NCBI GenBank assembly: GCA_009869945.1
Contig: WIXG01000009.1
Span: 124,001-188,000, forward strand
Source of the DNA: Mesaphorura yosii
Lineage: Eukaryota > Arthropoda > Collembola > Poduromorpha > Tullbergiidae
Reading direction: 5' to 3'
Length of the DNA stretch: 64,000 nucleotides
Shown: positions 1 through 9,967 of the stretch, one piece after another
Layout of the letters: each line of letters starts with the position of its first letter
How positions within the stretch are numbered: the stretch's first letter is position 1
Made by a program: the position numbers and the translations under genes
Notes under the pieces: generated by a model
Database searches by the model: none
Told to the model about the DNA's origin: nothing
What the model saw: only the letters and a program-made list of their open reading frames with translations

Positions 1-90
1 GATCTGTAATTGCTCGTCCTTGCACCAGCCGCGATGCGATCCTCCCAAAAGTCATACATACAGTAATTGTCACCCAACTCCCAAACTTTG
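1..90 (-). CDS. Possible internal exon of an unknown gene, cut by the window edge
   Basis: Reading the minus strand after an AG at 92-91 gives an open frame of about 29 codons to the window edge (KVWELGDNYCMYDFWEDR and on). The codon choice looks like coding DNA, with aromatic and acidic residues and no low-complexity bias. A second minus frame is also open over this short span, so the frame is not certain. The exon would be entered in phase 2. No domain is recognised and the rest of the gene lies outside the window. It would lie head-to-head with the PIKfyve gene that starts at 333. It could be chance. Confidence 0.3.
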
Positions 91-332
91 CTGACGATGG
101 AAAACGAATCTCGTTAGTGGTAGGATCTAACTAGTTGTAAGATCCTGGACCATCAGCTTCACTTGAGCATCCTGAAGCTAAGGGCTTAAGATTCCATTAA
201 TTTAAGAATGCAAGGCAACAATTCTAAACGAGTACCCAGCTGATCTGTCAGCTGATGGAGCTGATTGTAAATACGAATGTTTCGGCCCGTCTCCGTGACC
301 TTTCAACACCATTCCATTGACAGCAACTGGCC

Positions 333-3300
333 ATGGCTTTCCAAAACCACAATGACACATCCCCAATCAACAAGTTGACTGAATTCCCTCCGCTTGAGCC
401 AGACGTTTCCGACGGAGCGAAATTCTCTATTTCTAAATTGCTTTGGTGGAGAAAGAACGGTGAGTACGAATGAACTGAACATTGTTGATTAAACCTGATA
501 AGAATCTGCATTTTTTGCAGACCCGAAAGCTGATCCCGATGTCGTAGTATCATCATCGTCGTCCTCCGACCAAACCCCGACTTCAAATTCCAAAGTTGAG
601 AATGAAGGTGCACGTAGTCAATCCGACGGAAGAAGCAGCGGACCCTCTAGTCATGACAAACCCTCAGCCAGCCCCCAAGGTCGCCTTCCAATTAATGCGG
701 CCCGAGCCCACAGCCTGTACCGTTCAGACTCCACGCTGTCAAATAGATCAAATAGGTCCAACCCATCACCAGAGGCTAGCGAGCCTCAGTTTGAAGCCCG
801 GACCCTTCCCAATGTTCTCAAGAGAATAAGTAGCCTGATCGCATCTGGGTCGAATGTGAGTTTCCTTCCAAGCATATGCCACGCTCAGTTGTTGAGCTTA
901 AACTAAACTATTTGATCAACTTTTTCAGAACCAATCCGACATTAAAAAGTACTGGATGCCTGATTCCGTTAGCAAAGAATGCTATGACTGTGCTGAAAAG
1001 TTCACTACATTCCGAAGAAAACACCACTGTCGAATTTGTGGTCAGATATTTTGCTCGAGATGTTGTAATCAAGAGATACCTGGGAAGATTATTGGGTATT
1101 CTGGTGAGTCCACGTACAGTTCGGGTGCCCGACCCGACCTTAGCAATAAGTATACGTAGACATCGAAATTATTATTAACAGGCGATCTCCGCTGCTGTAC
1201 GTATTGCTGCAAAATTGTCCTTTCATACCTGCAATCTGCCGACCTCAGCACTGATTTGAACGACGAACTCCGATTGGTACAAGAAGACCTCCAATCTCGG
1301 TTTGGAGGTAGTGAATCTACAAGCTCATTTGGTGGTTCCACACAACGTCCTCAACCGTACGGCTCGCCGGCACCAGACGACCACCTCACAGCTTACCGCT
1401 CACTTCCACGTCGGCGAACTTCTCTAGTGTACCAGGAAGAACGATTTATTGCAGGGAGAGCAAATGCGATTGATCCGGATGCAGAATTCACCCCAGAAAA
1501 ATTATACGGAGACTGGGTCAGCCTGAAATCTCTCTGGAATGAAATGTCCAACCCAGTCACAGGTGTGGATTGGACCACACATCGCCACAACAATGCAAAG
1601 AACTACAACCACTGTGTAGTGGGAAGTGAATTGGTAGATTGGCTGCTAGCTCAAAGAAAGATTCAAATGCGTGGCCAAGGAGTTCAGATTGGCCAGATGC
1701 TCGTCGATGTCAATCTGATCGAGTGCGTGAGCCAAGCTGATCAGATCTTCTTGGATGCGTACGCCCTTTATCGGGCTCTTCAGTTTCCACTGGCTTCAGT
1801 ACAAGAAGATCTGAGTGGAGAAGGTAGCAGCACAAGCACGAGGAGCAGCACTGACATGGGCGGGCACGAGCCACTTTGGGTGAAGCAGATCAATGTTGGT
1901 CACTCCAGTTCCAAGTTCGATGCAGAAGACGAAGAATTATCATTTGAGGAGCCGATAAGTGACGGCTCGCTGAAGATCAGACTTCCATCCGCCAATTCGT
2001 TGTATTCACTTGATCTCAACGCAACAGAAGCGAAGGTTACCTTATCAAAGCCGAAACCTATAAAAGATCCCTACTGCAATGCAGCGAATAAGGACCAAGT
2101 TAAAGTTCACCGGAAACACATCAGCGGAGGCGGTGGAAGCAGCACGACCGAGACGATGACAGACGAGTTTCTGCAGAAGACTTACCTTTCTCAAAAGACC
2201 AGACAACAGAGTCCAGCCTCCAGCGGTATTTGGCAAACCCCACAGCAGCTGACAACGGATAGTGAAGTCATGGCCTTTCAAAAACTGTGCAACGCCTTCA
2301 TTCACCATGAGAACGATTTCGTACTGCAATTGCTAGAGAAAATGAACCTGTCACACAATTGGATCGACATCGTGCTCCCGATTGTGCACAAAGTGACGGA
2401 GATTGTGCGCCCGGATGTGCGGTACTCGGACGATGATATGGACATTAGGGAGTACGTCCATTTTAAGGTGAGGCAGAGCTCAGGGGTTCCGGGCTCAAGG
2501 TCATTGATTCATTTGTAATGATTTCTTTTGACTATAGAAAGTGCCAGGCGGTCGCCGCGAAGATTGTCGCATTGTCAATGGAGCAGTTTCCACCAAGAAC
2601 ACTGCCCACCGTGACATGAGGCAGAAGCGTAAATCTCCCAAGATATTGCTAATTGGGTCCTCCATAGATTACCAGAGATTTGAGAACAGGTTTCTCTCCC
2701 TCGAGCCACTCGTCATGCAGGAACGTGACTACTTAAAGAACACTATCAACAGGATCGTGTCGGCTGGGCCGGATATTGTCTTAGTTGAAAAGACCGTGGC
2801 GAGATTGGCGCAAGAGCTGCTGCTAGATGCTGGATTGACCCTCGTTCTTAATGTGAAAGGCTCTGTTATGGAAAGAATCGCAAGACTAACGCAAGGGGTG
2901 ATAGAATCCTCCGCGGACAGCCCCATTGGGAAGCCCCAGCTGGGTCTCTGCCACAACTTCTACTTGGAGACTTTCAAAGTGCAGCTTGCGGCTGGTGCAA
3001 AGGGGAAGAAAACGCTCATGTTCTTCGATGGCTGTGCGATGCATCTGGGATGCACTGTGCTATTAAGAGGGGCCAGTGAACGTGAGCTTCGAAAGGTTAA
3101 GCAAGTGACCAAGTTCCTGATGTTTGTGGCGTATAATTGGCGGCTGGAAAGGTCGCTCCACACAGATTTGTTTGCAGCAATCGGCCCAGCGGAGGCAGAC
3201 GAGAAACAGAAGCAAACAACAGACAATCCTGAGGAATTGACTGATGAGGCTTTCTCAACACCGCCCGTGTCGGTGTCGTCAAGTACCTCGGTAAAAACCT

Positions 3301-6300
3301 CTGCGAAAGACATTGGCAGAGACTCAGCAACAGCAAGCCCAATAGTGATTGACCAAAACGAGACTGAGCTAAGAACCTCCACGCCAACAAATGCAATTGT
3401 CGTGAAAGCTGTGGCCTGTGATGACATGACCGATCCACTGCAGTCGTATTTGGTGGCAGGCCAGGACCCGAACACCACTACAAATGACGTAAACGCTGCT
3501 GAGACACTTGTGGACGCAACGCCGCCTCTCTCATCACCATCATTCAAAACCATCCTCAATGCCACGATCCTTTCCGCCTCCCCATTCATCTCATACTCGC
3601 TTCCGTACCTGGAAACTGACGAGGGAAGGAATTGCAAACTGCGCAAGTATTTCCCAACAGCAATTTACCACGCCTGCAATAAGTATCAGGAATTGGAAAA
3701 GGAGAGTCGAAACAATTGCATGCCCGAAAGTCCGAATATTAAGTGGAAACGGGCGCACACTTTTACGACTCAGAACATCGGCTCGTTGAGTCCGGACGAG
3801 GCCCAGGCACTTCTCGCCGATTTCAGGAGAAAAGGGAATCGGCTTGATTTCAGTTCGTGCAGAATGCCCGTTGGTTCGGAAGAGGAGGAGGATGGACGAG
3901 ACAGATGCGTGACTGCCACATTGATCGAAAACGAGGATGCGCTGAAAACTAAGCCTAATGGAACGCTGGACGCACTGGACCCATTCAAGCACCAGCGGCT
4001 AGCAGTCCTGTTTTGCAGCTTCTCACGCGTGTCGACGAATATGCCGAATTTCTGTGTGAATCCTTGGTAGGAAATGACACACGCTATCAAAGAATGATTC
4101 GGTTTCTAACTAATCTCGTCTACCATTTACGAAAAGGGTTGTCAACATGGACTTTTACGGACGCAACGATATTTCACTAGGAATGTTCCTGGAACGCTAC
4201 TGCTTTAGGAAAACGTATCTCTGCCCCGCACGTCAGTGTGACACGCCAATGCTCCACCATCTGAGAAGGTTCGTGCATGAGCCAGGTTGTGTTACAATTG
4301 CATTGAAAGAGATGGAGAAGCCAATTGCTGGGTCGACGTCCGGAGAGAGTATCTTGATGTGGAACGGGTGTGGGATTTGCAAGACGGTGAGTAAACGGCA
4401 TAGGAAAGTACATCTATGTCCTGTCCACTTTCCTCCTTCAATAATATGGCTCTGGTGTCTTGACCCGGCAGGTCTCTCCAATCGTCCCGCTCTCAGTCGA
4501 CGCATGGTCACTTTCGTTCGCCAAATACCTCGAGCTCCGTTTCCACGGGGGCTTGTACAGGAGAAGGGCCATTGACGATGAAGTGCAGAAAGAGTGCAGC
4601 CACTCACTGCATCACGACTTTGTGCATTACTTTGCCGAAGGGAACATCTTGGCGAGCTTTAGGTGAGTTGAGAGTTTAATTGCGATTAATGAGACTGGAC
4701 TCTGCATCGGTTGCATTCTGAGATTGACTGACCCTTCATTCTTTTAGCTATTCTACAATGAAGATATGGGAAATCAGTCTTCCAATTCTCTACATAAGAC
4801 TGAAGATAGAGCCGAAGTCCGTCCCATCTTTAATAGAAGACGTTAAAGTTGTCGCCATCACTGGACACGGTGTTTACAGTAACGTACTGGAGGCGCTGTG
4901 CTCACTGCGGGAGTCGTGCAGTGGATTACGAGTGGAAGGTGTGTTTCGTGTTCGTCGTCGTTGGTAGTGAGATTTTGTATAGTTGAATCCTTTTACTCAT
5001 TTAACTAGCAGAGGTCATCATCACTCTGCTAGAACATTTGAAAGCAGAACGCACGGTCTTCCGTTCGAAAATCGAGGACATTCAGCTCAATTTGACATCG
5101 GCGAATATTGACGCTGCTCGAGAGAGAAAAGGTCACCGATTCCCATATTTGACAACATGTTTCGTTAAGTTTTTCACTGTTACTGATGATATCAATGTAA
5201 TTACTTTAGAACTCGACACTCTCCTCTGGAAAGTCACAGACTCAATTGGCTTCTTAAAATCGAGCATCTCGGAGACAATTTTCTCTTGGAACACGCGATT
5301 CAATGACTTGTTTTTGCTGAAGAAAAAGGAGGAAAAACATGCAAAAGTAGTTTCACAGGTAATGACGCATAAGAACAATGAGGTGGTGTATTGAGAATAG
5401 GTTTGAATATGAATAAACAATTGAACAACAAATTCATGCTTGCAGCAAATCAAAGTGGATGATGAAAACAGTACAAGGACCTATAGCAGGTTGGAGAGTA
5501 GTGATTCGCCGCAGAGTTCATCGACGAGCCCACCAATTCGGACCACTGCGGCACCGGATAAAAAATCCACGGATGACGTGACTCAGAGTCAAGCCATTGA
5601 GAATGCTTTAGGATCCAGCACCGAATCAAGGACAAAGGAGAGGGATCGCACGAGCCAGGGTGAGTGTTAGTGTTAGTCATATCATTGCGATTGGTGAGTG
5701 TAGCTTCTTATTAGTCGGATGTTTCTTTCTAATCAGCTTCTGGCAGTACGCTAGAAATAAGCATCAGTGGTGTTTTGGAGGAGCTCTCAAAAACGCCTCT
5801 TCCAACTGCCATCTTTCCACCGCCGAAAAGTAGTAGCGAGAGTGGTTCAACAGGAATCGTGCTGAACGTTGCCGATATTGCTATAACCAGCATTAAAGAG
5901 CCCTTGACACATGAGAGAACCAAATCAACTGACGTCGCAAGCGAAAAAGTGTTCAAAACCGTGAATGACAACAGCATTGGAGACGACTCACTCGACAGTA
6001 AAAAGTCGAGCAGTGGTGGTGTGACGATGAAGAATCTCATTTCACACTTCGTGTCCAGCACCGGCGGAAGTGGAGGCCAAGTCGTTCAGGTACGGTCTTT
6101 GTCCGCCATTTCTCAATCATTAATTTTACCTTTCATTTTGCCTTTGAACTTTTGCCTTTATAGACGCCATGGCCTCCGACCGAACATCATTTCCAACCTT
6201 CACTAACCCGAATCCCAGTCACTGTATACGAGAACGAGCCGAGCTCAATTGTGGCGTTCGCTCTGAGCTCGAATGAGTACAAAACAAAGCGGGAGGAGTA

Positions 6301-7639
6301 CGCGAAGCACAAGTTGAGCATGCAGAGTGTGACTGGTGAAGACGATATGGTGGCCAAGAGACTGTCCAGAGCTGAGGGCGAGGGTGGCACAATTACAACT
6401 GCCAATGCAACAAACACGGAGCAAGTCGGAGACGATGTTGATCTGTAAGTCTTAAGCCAAATCGCCTTCAGTTTCCGTTCTCGTTGTTTCTTGGTTCTAA
6501 CGAAGGTTTCAATTCCAGATCAGAAAAGTCAACCGCGTCTCACATCGAAGTCCAGTTTAACTCCGGATCAACAAAATTCTACTGCCGTGTGTATTTTGCA
6601 GAAAAATTCAGGCAGTTGAGAAAGGTTTGCATACTGGACGGGGAGGAATTTTACATTCGCTCAATCGCAAGATGTGTCTCGTGGGCTGCGAGTGGTGGGA
6701 AGAGCGGATCCACGTTTTGCAAGACCATTGGTAAGGCACCGACTTCAAACTACAATGCGTAATGCGTGAAATCTTGCCTCCTGTCTAAAATGCTGCCAAA
6801 TGTCTGCAGACGATCGCTTCGTCATCAAGCAGATGAACAAATTCGAGATCCAGTCATTCCTCGATTTCGCACCAAAATACTTCAATTACATTCGCAGCTG
6901 CTATCAAGATGACAAACCCACAGTTTTGGCCAAAGTCGTCGGGGTTTATCGCATCGGGTTCAAAAACACTGTGTCAAACACTTCGTCTAAACTGGATATA
7001 CTGATAATGGAGAATCTGTTTTACGAGAGGAACATTTCTCAAAAGTTTGACTTGAAAGGAAGCATACGAAACAGGTTGGCGAATACGACGGGTGGAAAGG
7101 TGGAGGATTTGGTGCTGTTGGACGAGAATCTTGTTAACAGTAAGATTGAATTAAAATTATGCATGGAGTCTGTTTTAGAATAGTACTAATCATGTGCATT
7201 CATTGTGAACCCAGTGTCTTGTGAGAATCCGCTCTACATTCGTCCGCACACGAAAACAGTTCTCTCTGTGGCGTTGGCAAATGACTCGAAATTCCTGAAG
7301 GAGCAGTCCGTGATGGACTACTCGCTGCTGGTGGGGCTGGACACAAGCACAAACGAGTTGGTGGTGGGAATTATTGGTGAGTTCTTGCACATGACGTAAT
7401 ATGCCATTTCCATGCAGGTTTTGATTCCGAACGTCAATATTTCTTCTTCGGCAGACTATATTCGCACTTTTACATGGGACAAGAAGATGGAGACAATAAT
7501 CAAGTCAATTGGGAGTCAGGGAAAGACGCCTACGGTGGTCTCCCCTGAAGAGTACCAAACTCGGTTCTGTGGTGCTATGGATCGGTACTTCCTCATCGTC
7601 CCTGACCGGTGGATGGGGATGGGTGTTGGTGTTGATTAG
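333..7639 (+). CDS. PIKfyve/Fab1: PIKfyve/Fab1, phosphatidylinositol-3-phosphate 5-kinase (16 exons)
   Basis: Makes PI(3,5)P2 from PI3P on endosome and lysosome membranes. Exons: 333-459, 521-855, 929-1103, 1182-2467, 2538-4066, 4137-4386, 4472-4662, 4748-4938, 5012-5358, 5446-5659, 5737-6089, 6164-6444, 6519-6730, 6810-7139, 7215-7376, 7455-7639. The phases agree throughout and give 2055 aa, close to the roughly 2100 aa of animal homologues. Domains in order: N-terminal motif LTEFPPLEP; FYVE zinc finger about 160-228 with RRKHHCRICG; DEP domain about 340-415; Cpn60/TCP1-like domain about 575-880; Cys/His-rich region about 1130-1330; acidic Ser-rich linker; C-terminal PIP-kinase domain about 1670-2050. 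Kinase landmarks present: Lys in FVIKQM, FDLKGSIRNR, MDYSLLVGLD, and the IIDYIRTFTWDKK metal-site region. The start codon lies in a good context (GGCCATGG) and the N-terminus matches the family. The last acceptor is at 7454; a nearer AG at 7417 would break the frame. Confidence 0.97.
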
Positions 7640-7758
7640 ATACATTCCATGTTTGCCTTTCTGCGTGGAAGTCAGTGAAATCCATAATTTATTAGAGAAA
7701 TGTGCATTTTCATTAAAATTATTAACATAAACTGGATCAACTCTTTGAAACTAAGCTG

Positions 7759-7764
7759 AATAAA
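7759..7764 (+). terminator. Poly(A) signal of PIKfyve
   Basis: AATAAA 120 bases after the PIKfyve stop. The neighbouring minus-strand gene ends at 7942, so the two 3' ends are close together and may overlap. Confidence 0.7.
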
Positions 7765-7941
7765 ACGTGTCGTGTTTTTCTGCGTTGAAAATGCTTTCTT
7801 CTTTTTTCTGCTCTCTGCACTTTCGCGCATGGTGCGGAAGAACACATTTTTACTGATTATTTAGAGACGATGTATGCAAATAAAATATGAACTTAATAAC
7901 TTAATATTTCATGACGCATAATTTAGCTACACGAGTCAGAT

Positions 7942-8416
7942 CTACCGAAGAAAGAAATGACCGCCTAGGCGGTTAAACTGTAGCCTGTTGTAATTATTGT
8001 ACCACGGCCGGAAGCCGCCACCATGCGCGCCGTAGAATCCGGCACTTGTGTACGGTCCGCCACCCCCTACCCACCCACTGCCGTGAGCTTGTGGGTACTT
8101 CTTCCCACCCAGTAGGTCCTTAAGTTTCGAGAGCAAATTTCCGGGATTGAATGACGAACCGTAGCCATTGAACCCGCTGCCGTAGCCTCCTCCAAAGCCG
8201 CCATATCCTCCGATGCCACCGGAATTGTATCGAAGTTGATGAAGCATACCCGTCAGCCAGTCAAGTGAGCCCGAAGTTGTAGGCGTGTTCCAGGCGAGGC
8301 AGCCCAGAAAGATGAGCACGGTGCACTAGAACGCAAATGTCATGAAAGAACAGAAATTATTTGACACTTCTAAAAATAATAATACTATGTATCCTCACCC
8401 GCCACTGGAATGACAT
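7942..8416 (-). CDS. Small glycine-rich secreted protein (2 exons)
   Basis: Exon 1 is 8399-8416 (MSFQWR) and exon 2 is 7942-8325, giving 133 aa. The joined N-terminus MSFQWRCTVLIFLGCLAW is a signal peptide, so the protein should be secreted. The mature part has a glycine/tyrosine/phenylalanine-rich stretch (GGYGGFGGGYGSGFNGYG), a short amphipathic segment (LLSKLKDLLGGKK) and a second Gly/Tyr/Trp-rich tail ending in FFLR. This composition is seen in arthropod cuticle and Gly-rich antimicrobial-type proteins, but no family is recognised and no function can be assigned. The intron (8326-8398) has GTGAGG and CTAG ends and splits the signal peptide. A TATA box lies upstream at 8531. The gene is convergent with PIKfyve. 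Confidence 0.8.
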
Positions 8417-8530
8417 GGCCTTCGATACGAATTTTAAGAGGCGAAAGTGGCGTTGGGAGTTGGGAGCATGGACAATCGATGACAAACCTCGGTCGAACTG
8501 TCAAAACTCAAGCGGCACATGAGCATAACG

Positions 8531-8538
8531 TTTATATA
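8531..8538 (-). promoter_or_regulatory. TATA box of the glycine-rich secreted gene
   Basis: TATATAAA read on the minus strand, about 115 bases before the ATG at 8416. This position suits a core promoter with a short 5' untranslated region and a strongly expressed, tissue-specific small gene. Confidence 0.55.
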
Positions 8539-8539
8539 C

Positions 8540-9221
8540 CAGCTCGTTCAATTTAGTACCAGTTTTTAGCTTTTAAACTACGAAAGGCATCCCGTCGTTA
8601 ACCTGCACTGCGGTGCCTCTGAAGAATTGTGACACCAGCATCAGTACCAAGTACCAAAGTTCATTCAATCGAAAGCAGCTTGAAAGATGTTGAAAGTAAA
8701 ATTGAAGATGCGATGTGATACGAGACGACTACGACTCTGATTCTGACTTCCTTTCCTCCATCAATACTTCATTAGTCGTGAGCATCGAGCACGGGTTAAA
8801 ACTAGTTGAAGAATGTGAGTAACGTAATTACAACGGCAAGCGAACGTGAATGTGGCAAGTAAAGTCATAAAGTCATTTCCTCAAGATTTTCTCCTAATGT
8901 GCACGGATGACGAATGTATTGTGTTTGTGTACACTTTGCAGATTCGTTGCAGTTATCAAATCGTTGTCAGAAGTCACAATTTCCCACAGCACGATGGTGC
9001 TATACGCGTAGCCGGAGTCTCACAATTCAGGATATGCAGGCACACGCGCAGATTTCACGGGCCCACCCTGTGTCCGGCAATAAATTTAACTTTCTTATGT
9101 AACAAGATGAAAATGAGCGCACACATGGTTTACGGGGAAATACCGAATACTTTCTTATTCTGAAATTATGACTCAACATCCTAAACCAACTCGAATATAC
9201 TCGCCTCCGTTTTCAAATGAT
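8540..9221. other. Intergenic stretch without a supported gene
   Basis: Several open frames cross this stretch on both strands, but none has plausible splice sites, a signal peptide or a familiar motif. It should hold the upstream control region of the glycine-rich gene. Confidence 0.5.
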
Positions 9222-9227
9222 TTTATT
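9222..9227 (-). terminator. Poly(A) signal of the second secreted gene
   Basis: AATAAA on the minus strand, about 90 bases after the stop codon at 9318. Confidence 0.55.
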
Positions 9228-9317
9228 CATTTCGCTAAAATTCCTGGCATTACACGCATGTTCGCCGTCATCGTTGGTTCGTTACGTTCATCATCGGAAG
9301 TCTCCGTGCCCGATCTT

Positions 9318-9967
9318 TTAACCAAACCAATTGAAAAGACCTGCAAGTCCCGACGGTCTCTGCTGGGCTGTGAATGAGAATGGAAATCAAAATGCCATTT
9401 TAATAAGACAGGCATGGTTGTGACCACAGTTTGCGTCAGTGCTACTTACGTGCAATTGCTGGCTTGATCAGTGGTTGTCTAATCAGTCCAGGTCGAACGA
9501 GCGAGCTCCCTGCAAAATGCGGAGCAAATGCAAATACACGTAAAACAATGCGAGAATTTGAGGTTCACAATGCATTGCATTGGAGCTAACCGAAATATTG
9601 GGGATGAATCGGCTTCACGAGCGCAGGACGAACATGTGGTCTGATCAGTCCTGAAGCATATCCCGGTCGAACCACAGCGCCCGGGTGTCCAATCGGTCCT
9701 CCCGGTCTCACAACTGCCCCGGGATGGCCAATTTGTGGGACACCACCGACTGGACGTCGGGCTCCGAACAACGAGTCAAGCCCCAGAAATCTTGCATGTG
9801 CAGCTGTTTCGTCTTCTTGTGCGCGTGTCGAAACGAAGATCGAGATGATGGCGACTGCGAAGGGGAAGAGAATCTGGAGCAAAATGGCAATGGGAAAAAT
9901 TTCATGAGAATTGAACCCAGACATGATTCACTTGAGATACTCGAGAATATCGTACCTGGAAATTCAT
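9318..9967 (-). CDS. Small secreted protein with HPGAVVRPG repeats (4 exons)
   Basis: Exons on the minus strand: 9956-9967, 9591-9873, 9450-9509, 9318-9367. Phases 0, 1 and 1 agree and give 134 aa. Exon 1 codes only MNFQ; joined to exon 2 it gives MNFQILFPFAVAIISIFVST, a clear signal peptide that ends before RAQEDE. The mature protein has two copies of GHPGAVVRPG followed by related Leu/Val-Arg/Lys-Pro units (GLIRPHVRPALVKPIHP, SLVRPGLIRQPLIKPAIA) and ends in GLAGLFNWFG. Such short proline-valine repeats are typical of secreted structural (cuticle-like) or proline-rich defence peptides, but which of these applies is unknown. An alternative start at 9924 reads through the first intron and gives a worse signal peptide. 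Confidence 0.78.

Noticed and set aside
7418..7454. Earlier acceptor (AG at 7417) for the last PIKfyve exon
   Set aside because: Using it shifts the frame; the AG at 7454 restores DYIRTFTWDKK, which matches the kinase family.
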